From positions 1 to 14,399 of the forward strand of contig CAYLZN010000125.1 of assembly GCA_964387935.1 (NCBI GenBank): DNA of 14,399 nt. Reading direction: 5' to 3'. Shown here piece by piece: positions 5,893 to 13,251 of the stretch; the first letter of the stretch is position 1; each line of letters begins with the position of its first letter. The translations under genes and the position numbers were made by a program. The notes beneath the pieces were generated by a model. The model was not told where the DNA came from. It did no database searches and saw only the letters and a list, made by a program, of their open reading frames with translations. Origin of the DNA: CAYLZN01 sp964387935 (GTDB lineage Bacteria; Acidobacteriota; Vicinamibacteria; Vicinamibacterales; JAFNAJ01).

Positions 5893-7599
5893 CTACCCGG
5901 CGAAGGCGGCCCCGAACTCGGCGGCGCTTGCGGGTCGCGTCGCCTGATCCGCACCAACGGCGCGCAGCAACGTGTCGGCTGTGGCCGCGGGCAACGAGGG
6001 CTGCTCGTGGCGCGGATCTGTCGGCCGCGTGCGCAGCATCGCGCCGAGCAGCATCGGCGCCGTGGCCGCCTCGTAGGGCCGGCGACCGGTGGCCATTTCA
6101 TAGGCAATCGCGCCAATCGTGAAGACGTCGGACCGCACGTCGGGCGCCTGTCCGAGGTGCAGCTCCGGGGCGACGTAGTAGAGCTCCTGGTCCGGCCGGC
6201 CCGCCCCACGCACGGCGTCATCGCTCAGCATCGCCGTGAGGTCCTGCATCTCGCACACGCCCCCGGACGACACCACCAGCCGCTCGCCCTCGTCGTCGCG
6301 GGTCATGCGGATCATGTCCGGGGTGAGACCGCACAGGAGGCCGCCGCGCTTGTGGACGGCACCGGCGGCCGAGGCGAGCTGGCGCACGAGCGGCGCCAGA
6401 CGCGGCCACGGGAGGAAGCCTTCGCGCATCAGCAGGTCGCGCAGGCTCGAGCCTTCGTACAATTCGGTGACGACGTAGACGACATCGCCGTCTTCACCGT
6501 AGTCGCGCACCTGCATGAGCGAGGGATGGGACGCCTGCAGCAGGCGGGCCTCGCGGAGGAAACGGTCGCGGCCCACGTCCCACTTCGGGTGGGCGCCACG
6601 GCGCAACGCGCGGATGGCCACGGGATGCCCCAGCGCCCGATGCACGGCCGCGTAGATCTCGCTGCCGAACCGGCCGCGGCCGATCCGCTCCCGCAATTCG
6701 TACGTGCCCAGCCAGCCGGGTGCCTCCCCGGGAAACACCGGCGACGTGCCGGTGACCTCGCGATCCGCACCCGCCAGGGCCCGCGCGAACTCGACAGCCG
6801 TGGTCCAGCGATCGGCCGGATCCTTCGCCAGCGCCCTGAGCACGGTCTCGTCGACGAAGGCAGGGATTCCTGCGACGACCTCGCTCGGCCTGGGCGGCGA
6901 GGCGTTCAGGTGCTGCATCGCGAGGGCGAGCGGATCGTCCTGCACGAAGGGCGGGCGGCCGGTCAGCAGCTCGAAGGCCACCGCGCCGAGGCTGTAGATG
7001 TCGGATCGGGCGTCTACGTGGTCGCCACGCAGCTGCTCGGGCGACGCGTAGGTCACCGTGCCGAGGAACTCGCGGCGGCCAGTCGCCAGCGTCTCGTCCG
7101 GGTCGCGCAGGTTCGCGATGCCGAAGTCGATCAGCTTGTGCACGACCTCGCCGGTGTCGTAGCGATGACTGACGATGTTGGCGGGCTTCAGGTCGCGATG
7201 GACGATGCCGCGATCGTGGGCGAGCTCGAGCGCGGAGGCCACGACGGTCGCGAGCTGGCGCGTCGCCTGGAGGTCCAGCCGGCGCTTGCTGGCGAGGTCC
7301 TGGCGCAGGCTCGGGCCGTTGAGGTACTCCATGACGAGGAACGGCCGGCCTTCCGCGTCCACGTCGAAGTCGAGGATGGACACGATGTGCGGGTGCCGGA
7401 GCTGGGCGCAGGTCCGGCTCTCGCGCAGGAACCGCTCGCGGGGGAGGTCGCCTTCGGCGGAGCCGGGCAGGATGACCTTGATGGCCACCTCGTCGCCGAG
7501 CATGACGCGGCGCGCGCGATACACCTGGCCCATGCCTCCGGACGCGAGGAGACCCAGGATCTCGTAGCGGCTGTCAAGCACGGATCCCGGTGTGAGCAC
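5893..7599 (-). CDS. Tandem Ser/Thr protein kinase - pseudokinase
   Basis: A 568-residue protein from GTG 7599. Residues 12-275 form a Hanks-type (PknB-like) kinase with all key motifs: glycine loop ASGGMG (19-24), VAIK (K41), HRDLKPAN (134-141), DFG (158-160) and ASPEQ (185-189). Residues ~300-565 are a second kinase fold (YELRERIGRGRFG, then VAPE, then RSDVFTIGAIAYEM) with lost catalytic residues: VAIR (R330) instead of VAIK, LCGLTPDM in place of HRDLKPAN (Asp replaced by Gly), and VVSSGG where DFG should be. The second unit is therefore a predicted pseudokinase, perhaps a regulatory or substrate-docking domain. No transmembrane segment or extracellular sensor is seen, so it is probably cytoplasmic. 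A longer start at ATG 7662 is rejected: the 21 extra residues precede the conserved start and overlap the putative promoter. The BRCT-TPR gene follows 72 bp downstream and is a candidate partner or substrate. Confidence 0.9.
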   Translation of the reverse strand: MLTPGSVLDSRYEILGLLASGGMGQVYRARRVMLGDEVAIKVILPGSAEGDLPRERFLRESRTCAQLRHPHIVSILDFDVDAEGRPFLVMEYLNGPSLRQDLASKRRLDLQATRQLATVVASALELAHDRGIVHRDLKPANIVSHRYDTGEVVHKLIDFGIANLRDPDETLATGRREFLGTVTYASPEQLRGDHVDARSDIYSLGAVAFELLTGRPPFVQDDPLALAMQHLNASPPRPSEVVAGIPAFVDETVLRALAKDPADRWTTAVEFARALAGADREVTGTSPVFPGEAPGWLGTYELRERIGRGRFGSEIYAAVHRALGHPVAIRALRRGAHPKWDVGRDRFLREARLLQASHPSLMQVRDYGEDGDVVYVVTELYEGSSLRDLLMREGFLPWPRLAPLVRQLASAAGAVHKRGGLLCGLTPDMIRMTRDDEGERLVVSSGGVCEMQDLTAMLSDDAVRGAGRPDQELYYVAPELHLGQAPDVRSDVFTIGAIAYEMATGRRPYEAATAPMLLGAMLRTRPTDPRHEQPSLPAATADTLLRAVGADQATRPASAAEFGAAFAG

Positions 7600-7605
7600 G
7601 CTCCA

Positions 7606-7611
7606 ATTGTA
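7606..7611 (-). promoter_or_regulatory. Candidate -10 box (TACAAT) for leaderless kinase transcript
   Basis: TACAAT matches TATAAT at five of six positions and is followed by TGGAGC and then GTG 7599, a 6-nt spacer. This places the expected transcription start on the GTG itself. It supports the GTG start over the upstream ATG at 7662. The hexamer 17 nt upstream (CTGCGA) is a weak -35. Confidence 0.6.
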
Positions 7612-7663
7612 GGCGGACCGGGCGGAGATCGCAGAAAGTGCGAAAAGGACTCCCGACCCCATT

Positions 7664-7669
7664 TATACT
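7664..7669 (+). promoter_or_regulatory. Candidate -10 box (TATACT) for leaderless M61 peptidase transcript
   Basis: TATACT matches TATAAT at five of six positions, and CCGTCG then separates it from ATG 7676. No Shine-Dalgarno site is present. The arrangement mirrors the kinase promoter on the other strand, 52 bp away. No recognisable -35 is seen. Confidence 0.6.
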
Positions 7670-7675
7670 CCGTCG

Positions 7676-9493
7676 ATGCCGCTATGGCTCGCCCTCGGGG
7701 CAGTAATGCTGGGCAGCACGCTGAGCACGGACGCCAGCGCGCAGCCCCTGGAACCCATCAGGTACACGCTCCGGTTCCCCGAGCCCCACACGCACTACGT
7801 CGAAGTCGAGGCCGTCTATCCCACGGGGCGGCGTCCCGACGTGGACCTGAAGATGGCGGTCTGGACGCCCGGGTCGTACCTCGTGCGGGAATACTCGCGC
7901 CACGTCGAGGACCTGACGGCGTTCGGCCCCGACGGCAGGGCGCTCCCCGTCACCAAGACGCGCAAGAACCGCTGGCGCGTCGAGACGAAGGGCGCCGCCG
8001 CGGTCACCGTGCGCTACCGCGTCTACGCGCGCGAGATGCGCGTGCAGACCAACTGGGTCGAAGCGGGCTTCGCGATGCTCAACGGCGCGCCGACCTTCAT
8101 CACGCTGCTCGAGAAGGCGACGCGCCCGCACGAGGTCCGCCTGGACCTCCCATCCGCCTGGAAAACCTCGGCAACGGCCCTGCCAGCCGCCCCCGACGGC
8201 GCGCCCCACCACTACGTGGCGCCGGACTACGACACCCTGGTCGATTCGCCCATCGTCGCCGGCAATCCCGCCGTCTACGCGTTCGAGGTGTCGGGCACGC
8301 GGCACCTGCTCGTGAACGAGGGCGAAGACGGGGTCTGGGATGGCGCGCGTTCGGCCGCCGACGTCGAGAAAATCGTGCGCGCCAGCGAGCGCCTCTGGGG
8401 GTCGCTGCCCTACCCGCGCTACGTGTTCCTCAACATGATCACCGGCCAGGGGGGCGGCCTGGAGCACAGGGACTCGACGCTCCTCATGACCCACCGCTGG
8501 GTCACCGCGTCGCACTCGGACTACCTCGCCTGGCTCGGCCTGGTGAGCCACGAGTTCTTCCACGCGTGGAACGTCAAGCGCCTGCGGCCCGTCGAACTCG
8601 GACCGTTCGACTACGAGAACGAGGTCTACACGGCGAACCTCTGGGTCTCTGAAGGCTTCACCGACTACTACGGGGACCTGATCGTCCGGCGGGCCGGCCT
8701 GTCAACCGACGAGGAGTACCTGAACGATCTGTCGAACCTGATCAGGGGGCTGCAGACCACGCCGGGACGGCTCGTGCAGTCGGCCTCCGAAGCGTCGTAC
8801 GACGCCTGGATCCGCCAGTACCGTCCGGACGAGAACTCGCCGAACGTCAGCATCAGCTACTACACCAAAGGCGCGGTCGTGGCCTTTCTCCTGGATGCGA
8901 AAATCCGACAGGTGACCGCGGGGCGCAAGTCGCTGGACGACCTGATGCGGCTGGCGTACGCGCGCTTTGCGGGACCGCGCGGCTTCACGACGGCGGAGTT
9001 CCGTTCGGCGGCCAGCGAGGTGGCAGGCGCCGACCTCGGCCCGTGGTTCACGGAGTTCGTGGATGGCACCGGCGAGGTGGACTACGCCGAGGCGCTCGCG
9101 TGGCTGGGACTCCGCTTCAGACCGGCGGCCACCAACGGTCGGAGTGCGAAGGCCTGGCTCGGCCTCACCACGCGCAGTGACAACGGGCGGCTGGTCGTCA
9201 CGCAGGTCCGGCGGGGCACGCCTGGCTACGACGCGGGTTTCAACGTGGACGACGAGATCCTGGCGGTCGACAACTTCCGCGTGCGCGCCGACCAGTGGCC
9301 GGCGCGGCTGGAACGGCACCAGCCCGGGCAGAAGGTCAGCGTGCTCGTCGCCCGGCGCGACGAGCTCCTGCGACTCGAGGCCACGCTGGGCTCCGAGCCG
9401 GCCGAGGCGTGGCGCGTGGAGATCGATCCCGGGGCAACGCCGGAGCAGGTGGCGCGACGGAAGGCGTGGCTCGGGGAGGAGACAGGGCGGTAG
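7676..9493 (+). CDS. Secreted M61-family metallopeptidase with PDZ domain
   Basis: A 605-residue protein resembling peptidase family M61 (glycyl aminopeptidase type). The zinc site is HEFFH at 292-296 within VSHEFFHAWNVKR, with the third ligand E326 in WVSEGFTDYY. The N-terminal ~200 residues match the beta-rich domain typical of the family, including WTPGSYLVREYSRHVE. A PDZ domain covers about 490-575 (LVVTQVRRGTPGYDAGFNVDDEILAVD). Residues 1-22 look like a signal peptide with a likely cut after ASA (22/23), though its start has no Lys or Arg, which is unusual. It probably degrades peptides in the periplasm. It is divergent from the kinase and convergent with the ATPase, so it seems to be a single-gene unit. 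Confidence 0.92.
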   Translation: MPLWLALGAVMLGSTLSTDASAQPLEPIRYTLRFPEPHTHYVEVEAVYPTGRRPDVDLKMAVWTPGSYLVREYSRHVEDLTAFGPDGRALPVTKTRKNRWRVETKGAAAVTVRYRVYAREMRVQTNWVEAGFAMLNGAPTFITLLEKATRPHEVRLDLPSAWKTSATALPAAPDGAPHHYVAPDYDTLVDSPIVAGNPAVYAFEVSGTRHLLVNEGEDGVWDGARSAADVEKIVRASERLWGSLPYPRYVFLNMITGQGGGLEHRDSTLLMTHRWVTASHSDYLAWLGLVSHEFFHAWNVKRLRPVELGPFDYENEVYTANLWVSEGFTDYYGDLIVRRAGLSTDEEYLNDLSNLIRGLQTTPGRLVQSASEASYDAWIRQYRPDENSPNVSISYYTKGAVVAFLLDAKIRQVTAGRKSLDDLMRLAYARFAGPRGFTTAEFRSAASEVAGADLGPWFTEFVDGTGEVDYAEALAWLGLRFRPAATNGRSAKAWLGLTTRSDNGRLVVTQVRRGTPGYDAGFNVDDEILAVDNFRVRADQWPARLERHQPGQKVSVLVARRDELLRLEATLGSEPAEAWRVEIDPGATPEQVARRKAWLGEETGR

Positions 9494-9503
9494 CGCCGGG
9501 GCC

Positions 9504-9516
9504 GCCCGCGCCGGGC
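9504..9516. terminator. Weak GC-rich hairpin between convergent M61 and ATPase genes
   Basis: GCCCG, CGC loop, CGGGC forms a 5-bp stem in the 46-bp space between two convergent stop codons. There is no U-run on either strand, so a role in intrinsic termination is only a guess. Confidence 0.25.
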
Positions 9517-9539
9517 TCCTCGCTGACACGAAGCACGGG

Positions 9540-10703
9540 TCAGCCTGCGTTCGCGCGCCCAGGTCTGTCCGCCAGCGTTTCGCCCAGGTCCGCCAGCGCC
9601 AGATAGTGCACGGTCAAACCCCGGTGGGTCCTCGAAAAGCGACGCCTGACGTTGCTGGCGACGACATAGTTCTCGCCGCCGGGGTACCGCGCGCGAAACG
9701 CGGCCATACCCGCAGGGTCGAACTCGTCCGCCGACCACTTGCACTCAACGAGCGCCGGAGCCGAGCCGCGACGCACGATGACGAAGTCCACCTCGGATCC
9801 GTGCTTCGTACGCCAGTAGTGGACCGGCCCTCGGCCCAGGTGGGCGTGGAGCTCGTTGAGGACGACGTGCTCCCACAGGAGACCGAGGTCGTCATGACGA
9901 AGCTCGTGCCAGCCTCGAAAGAAGCACACGAAGCCGGTGTCGAAGGCGTAGGCCCTTGGAGCCGCCACGATTTCCGACGCCCCGCCGCCCACGTAGGGTC
10001 GCACGAGGTGGACGACGAAGGTGGCGTCGAGGACCGAGACGTAGTTGGCGATCGTCGTGCGGCTCACCTCGCAGGCTCTCGCCAGCGGCGTCGCCTCGAA
10101 GATGCCTCCGCTTTGCATCATCAGCAGCTCGAACAGACGGCCGAATGCATGCCGGCGCTCGAGTCTGAACAGCTCGAGGATGTCCCTGGCCCAGTGGGCG
10201 TCGACCCACTCCTGATACTCGCCTTCCGGCGCCGACGGCGCGAGGAAGAAGGGCGGGAGTCCGCCTCGAAGCAGCCGGTGCCTGAGATCCGTCGCCCCGA
10301 AGTCGGCCAGGTCCGCCAGCGTCATGGGTGTCAGCCAGACCTCGGCCTTGCGTCCGGCCAGCGTGTCGCGGAATCGCGCCGACGCGCCCAGCGTGGAGGA
10401 GCCGGTGGCGAGCACCCTCGTCTCGCGGAAGTGGTCGGACGCGATCTTGAGGATGCCGGCGGGATCGGCCAGGCGGTGCACCTCGTCCAGCACGATCGTG
10501 CGGCCGCGGTGTGCGTCGAGGAAGCCTTCGGGATCCTCGAGCATCCGGCGGGTGCTCGGCAGCTCGCAATCGAAATACAGGTGGTCGGGCAGGGATCGCG
10601 CGAGCACCGTCTTCCCGACGCGGCGGACGCCCATGAGCCAGACGACCGAGCGCACGCGCCACGCGCGCTCGAGGCGCCGGAGCCAGGATGTTCTTGCGAT
10701 CAC
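9540..10703 (-). CDS. AAA ATPase with C-terminal DUF4143 (COG1373 type)
   Basis: A 387-residue protein from GTG 10703. It has a Walker A motif GVRRVGKT (25-32), a Walker B TIVLDEVHRL (D73-E74), and a sensor-like LATGSST stretch. The middle contains LRGGLPPFFLAPS and a helix-turn-helix-like region (ACEVSRTTIANYVSVLDA). The C-terminal DUF4143 part has a PD-(D/E)xK-like pattern: E304-V-D306 then E320-C-K322. COG1373 proteins are widespread, sporadic ATPases of unclear function, sometimes found with toxin or mobile loci; no partner gene is visible here. Single gene on its strand, flanked by an AT-rich promoter unlike its surroundings, which suggests recent acquisition. GTG is preferred because the conserved protein starts there and an AATACT box lies 6 nt before it. 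Confidence 0.88.
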   Translation of the reverse strand: MIARTSWLRRLERAWRVRSVVWLMGVRRVGKTVLARSLPDHLYFDCELPSTRRMLEDPEGFLDAHRGRTIVLDEVHRLADPAGILKIASDHFRETRVLATGSSTLGASARFRDTLAGRKAEVWLTPMTLADLADFGATDLRHRLLRGGLPPFFLAPSAPEGEYQEWVDAHWARDILELFRLERRHAFGRLFELLMMQSGGIFEATPLARACEVSRTTIANYVSVLDATFVVHLVRPYVGGGASEIVAAPRAYAFDTGFVCFFRGWHELRHDDLGLLWEHVVLNELHAHLGRGPVHYWRTKHGSEVDFVIVRRGSAPALVECKWSADEFDPAGMAAFRARYPGGENYVVASNVRRRFSRTHRGLTVHYLALADLGETLADRPGRANAG

Positions 10704-10707
10704 GCCA

Positions 10708-10738
10708 TTAGTATTGCATTTGGACGAACTAAACGCAA
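10708..10738 (-). promoter_or_regulatory. ATPase promoter with overlapping inverted repeat
   Basis: On the minus strand TTGCGT (10738-10733), a 17-nt spacer, AATACT (10715-10710), a 6-nt spacer and GTG 10703 form a plausible leaderless promoter. The inverted repeat TTAGT (10708-10712) / ACTAA (10728-10732), with a 15-bp spacer, overlaps the -10 and could be an operator, possibly for self-control. The arms are only 5 bp, so chance is possible. The stretch is clearly more AT-rich than its neighbours. Confidence 0.45.
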
Positions 10739-10748
10739 TCCAACCAGC

Positions 10749-10763
10749 GGCCACGTCGTGGCC
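10749..10763. promoter_or_regulatory. Palindrome GGCCACG-T-CGTGGCC
   Basis: Perfect 7-bp arms around one base. It is the first of three palindromes in the 214-bp region between the ATPase and the small membrane protein. It could be an operator or a transcript hairpin; nothing distinguishes these. Confidence 0.4.
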
Positions 10764-10801
10764 GGCGGGCGCTCTGCGGGGGCCTCGCCAGACCCCGGCG
10801 C

Positions 10802-10815
10802 GAGACCACGGTCTC
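10802..10815. promoter_or_regulatory. Palindrome GAGACC-AC-GGTCTC
   Basis: Perfect 6-bp arms around two bases, in the intergenic region upstream of the membrane protein and SulP genes. Candidate regulator site only. Confidence 0.35.
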
Positions 10816-10839
10816 ACTACGGCAGGTAGCACCGGCACA

Positions 10840-10861
10840 CGCCCACGACCGGTCGTGGGCG
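10840..10861. promoter_or_regulatory. 22-bp perfect palindrome upstream of the SulP operon
   Basis: CGCCCACGACC is followed directly by its reverse complement GGTCGTGGGCG. It lies 57 nt before ATG 10918. Just downstream are TTGAAC (10864-10869) and TATATC (10874-10879), neither at ideal promoter spacing. The site fits a dimeric-regulator operator better than a terminator, since no U-run follows. A role in controlling the downstream operon is inferred from position. Confidence 0.5.
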
Positions 10862-10917
10862 CTTTGAACCGGGTATATCCGCGTGATAAGTTCCGACGGT
10901 CTTCGCCCGTCAGGCCT

Positions 10918-11424
10918 ATGTCAGAGACGCCGTCGAGAACCCAGATCCTGCTGGCCCAGTTGGCCGTCGCGCTCATCGTCGCCTTCGCCCTCGTCGGACT
11001 GGCGTGGTACGGCTTGTCGGCGGAGGTTCGCCAGCGTCTCTGGCAGAACCTGATCGAGCGTCCCGGCGGGCCGATGACCTTCCGGTTCATTCTCCAGCCC
11101 ATCATGGCGTCGCTCGTCGCGTGGCGCGACGGCGTGCGGGACGCTCGAACGGGACGTTCGCCTTATCTCTGGACGATGCTCACGAACCGCGCGAAGGCGG
11201 GCGACCGCCTGCACGAGGGGGTGATCGCCACCGCGCGAATCCTCCTGCTGGGCCTGGGCATGGACGTGATCTATCAGAACATCGTGTTCGAGACGTTCCA
11301 CCCGGGCGAGGCGGCGATCATCTCGGTCCTGCTCGCCTTCGTGCCCTACCTCCTGCTGCGAGGCCCGGCGGCGCGTGTCGCGGGCTGGTGGCACGCCCGT
11401 CGGTCGGCGAACGACGTCCGGTGA
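10918..11424 (+). CDS. Small membrane protein of unknown function, cotranscribed with SulP
   Basis: A 168-residue protein I cannot assign to a named family. It has a short charged N-terminus, a likely membrane helix at about 10-33 and two more at about 102-123 and 131-150. A middle cytoplasmic-looking part rich in Arg (residues ~70-100, including RDGVRDARTGRSP) separates them. The last ~20 residues are Arg-rich. Its stop (11422-11424) overlaps the Shine-Dalgarno site of SulP and the two genes are 13 bp apart, so they form an operon. It may be an accessory protein for the transporter. The start at ATG 10918 has only a weak AGG 6 nt upstream. Confidence 0.75.
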   Translation: MSETPSRTQILLAQLAVALIVAFALVGLAWYGLSAEVRQRLWQNLIERPGGPMTFRFILQPIMASLVAWRDGVRDARTGRSPYLWTMLTNRAKAGDRLHEGVIATARILLLGLGMDVIYQNIVFETFHPGEAAIISVLLAFVPYLLLRGPAARVAGWWHARRSANDVR

Positions 11425-11427
11425 GGA
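11423..11427 (+). promoter_or_regulatory. SulP ribosome binding site (GAGGA), overlapping the upstream stop codon
   Basis: GAGGA lies 10 nt before ATG 11438 and shares bases with the TGA (11422-11424) of the membrane protein gene. This supports translational coupling and the choice of ATG 11438 over an ATG-start further upstream at 11375. Confidence 0.55.
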
Positions 11428-11437
11428 CGGCCCGCCC

Positions 11438-13135
11438 ATGAAGATGCTCGACGCCCTGAAGCGGCGATTCCCCCTCGATCGCGAGACCCTGGGCGCAGAC
11501 TTCACCGCCGGTCTCATCACGGGCGTGGCGTCCATCCCCGACAGCATGGCCTCCGCCATGCTCGCGGGCATCAGTCCCCTGACCGGGCTGTACACGATGA
11601 TCGTCGCGACCCCGATCGGGGCGCTGTTCACGAGCTCCCAGATGATGCACATCTCCACCACCGGCGCCCTGTCGCTGGCGGTGGGGAGCGCGCTGTACGG
11701 CCTGCCCACCGACCAGCAGTTGCCGGCCGCGTTCACACTGGCGCTCATGATGGGCGCGATCCAGACGGTGATGGGCCTGTTCAAGATGGGCTTCCTCGTG
11801 CGCTTCGTGCCGCACGCGGTGATGACCGGCTTCCTGAACGCGGTCGGCGTGCTGATCATCGTCGGCCAGCTCGCGCAATTCACCGGATACCGGAGCCCCA
11901 ACGCGACCGCGGTGGCGCGGGCCCTGGATACGCTGCTCAACGTCCGGAACATGATCCCGCCAATCCTGATCGTTGGCGTCACCTGCATCCTGCTGATGAT
12001 CACGCTCGGTCGGATCAAGCGCGTCAGCCAGTGGTCGCTGGCGCTGGCGATGATCGGCGCGTCGGCGCTTGCGGCACTCGGCAGCTTCGACGCGGTGCCG
12101 CTCGTCGGCGACGTCACCACCGTGCCCCGGGCCCTGCCCGGGTTCGCGTTCCCGGACTTCGCGCTGGTCCTCGATCTGATCGTGCCCGCCTTCGCCCTGG
12201 CCATCATCGGGCTGGTACAGGGCGCGGGGATCAGCCAGGGCTACCCCAATCCCGATGGCAAGTTCCCCGACGCGTCCGGGGACTTCCTGGGGCAAGGGGT
12301 CGCCAACATGTCGGCCAGCTTCTTCCAGGGCATGCCGTCAGGCGGATCGCTCTCCGGCACGGCGCTCATCGTCAGCGCCGGCGCGAAATCGCGGTGGGCG
12401 AACTTCCTGTGCGGCGTGCTGATCGCGGTGACCGTGCTCCTGTTTGCCGGCGTGGTGAAACTCATCGCCATGCCGGCGCTCGCCGGGATGCTCATCGTCG
12501 TCGGGTACCAGACCATCAAGCCGGCCAACATCAGGTCGGTCTGGCAGACCGGGCGGGTCCCGCGCGTGGTGATGCTCATCACGTTCGTCGGCACGCTGAT
12601 GATGCCGCTGCAGTATGCCGTGATGCTGGGCGTGGCGACCGCCATCCTGCTCTACGTGTTCCAGGGTGCCAACCGCATCCGGCTTGTCGAACTGGTGCTC
12701 GTCAAGGGCGGCTTCCCCACCGAGCAGCCCGCGCCACGCACGTTGGCCAGCCGCAGGGCGACTGCGCTCCTCCCGTATGGCAGCCTGTTCTACGCCGCGG
12801 CCAAGACGCTGGAGGAGAACCTGCCCGTCGCCGACGACGCCAGGCAGGCCGTCGTGATCTTCCTGCTGCGGGGCTACGACGAGTTCGGCAGCACCATGAT
12901 TGGCGTGCTGGACCGCTACGCCCGTACGCTCCAGCGCAACGGAGGCCGGCTGATGCTGGCCGGGGTCAGCGAGGGCGTGTTCCAGCAGATCGAGCGTACC
13001 GGCCTGCTCCGGTTGATCGGCCGCGAGAACGTCTTCAAAGAGCAGCCCCAGTTGGGCGCCGCCGCCAACCAGGCGCTCGAGGCCGCCGAGGCCTGGCTCG
13101 AAACGCTGGATCAGCCTGGCCGCTCTGCGGACTGA
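11438..13135 (+). CDS. SulP-family anion permease with C-terminal STAS domain
   Basis: A 565-residue protein with the SulP layout: a multi-helix membrane domain (about residues 20-420) and a cytoplasmic STAS domain (about 440-550). The membrane part opens with GLITGVASIPDSMASAMLAG and then GLYTMIVATPIGALFTSS, which is where SulP proteins carry their signature. A GGSLSGTALIVSAGAKS segment matches the later conserved loop. SulP proteins carry sulfate, bicarbonate or other anions; the substrate cannot be told from sequence, and the name does not prove sulfate transport. The small membrane protein precedes it by 13 bp. An arylsulfatase is convergent downstream, which fits sulfate release and uptake but is only a suggestion. 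Confidence 0.92.
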   Translation: MKMLDALKRRFPLDRETLGADFTAGLITGVASIPDSMASAMLAGISPLTGLYTMIVATPIGALFTSSQMMHISTTGALSLAVGSALYGLPTDQQLPAAFTLALMMGAIQTVMGLFKMGFLVRFVPHAVMTGFLNAVGVLIIVGQLAQFTGYRSPNATAVARALDTLLNVRNMIPPILIVGVTCILLMITLGRIKRVSQWSLALAMIGASALAALGSFDAVPLVGDVTTVPRALPGFAFPDFALVLDLIVPAFALAIIGLVQGAGISQGYPNPDGKFPDASGDFLGQGVANMSASFFQGMPSGGSLSGTALIVSAGAKSRWANFLCGVLIAVTVLLFAGVVKLIAMPALAGMLIVVGYQTIKPANIRSVWQTGRVPRVVMLITFVGTLMMPLQYAVMLGVATAILLYVFQGANRIRLVELVLVKGGFPTEQPAPRTLASRRATALLPYGSLFYAAAKTLEENLPVADDARQAVVIFLLRGYDEFGSTMIGVLDRYARTLQRNGGRLMLAGVSEGVFQQIERTGLLRLIGRENVFKEQPQLGAAANQALEAAEAWLETLDQPGRSAD

Positions 13136-13181
13136 TCGGACCCACGGGCAGACGCCAGCGTCCGGTGCCGCAGCCCGCCGC

Positions 13182-13223
13182 AAGAAAAAGGGGCCGTGCC
13201 CAGCACACACCGGACACGGCCCC
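13182..13223 (-). terminator. Rho-independent terminator of the sulfatase gene
   Basis: Read on the minus strand, GGGGCCGTG (13223-13215), a 16-nt loop, CACGGCCCC (13198-13190) and then TTTTTCTT (13189-13182) form a 9-bp stem followed by a U-run. It sits 28 bp after the sulfatase stop. On the plus strand the U-run is on the wrong side, so SulP has no comparable terminator here, although it may share the stem. Confidence 0.88.
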
Positions 13224-13251
13224 GTGGCTCAGTTCACCAGTTGACGGCAGG

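Noticed and set aside
7600..7662. Kinase start at ATG 7662
   Set aside because: The added 21 residues are not part of the kinase domain and would place the TACAAT box inside the gene.
5488..8652. Open plus-strand frame of 1054 codons
   Set aside because: It lies antisense to the kinase and BRCT gene and then out of frame in the M61 gene. Its translation is rich in Arg, Gly, His and Val with no domain, as expected of a shadow in GC-rich DNA.
8967..10829. Open plus-strand frame of 620 codons
   Set aside because: Overlaps M61 in another frame and the ATPase antisense; the composition is Arg/Ser-rich and no domain is recognisable.
13182..13223. Terminator for SulP on the plus strand
   Set aside because: The U-run is on the minus-strand side of the stem; on the plus strand GTGGCTCAG follows, which is not a U-run.
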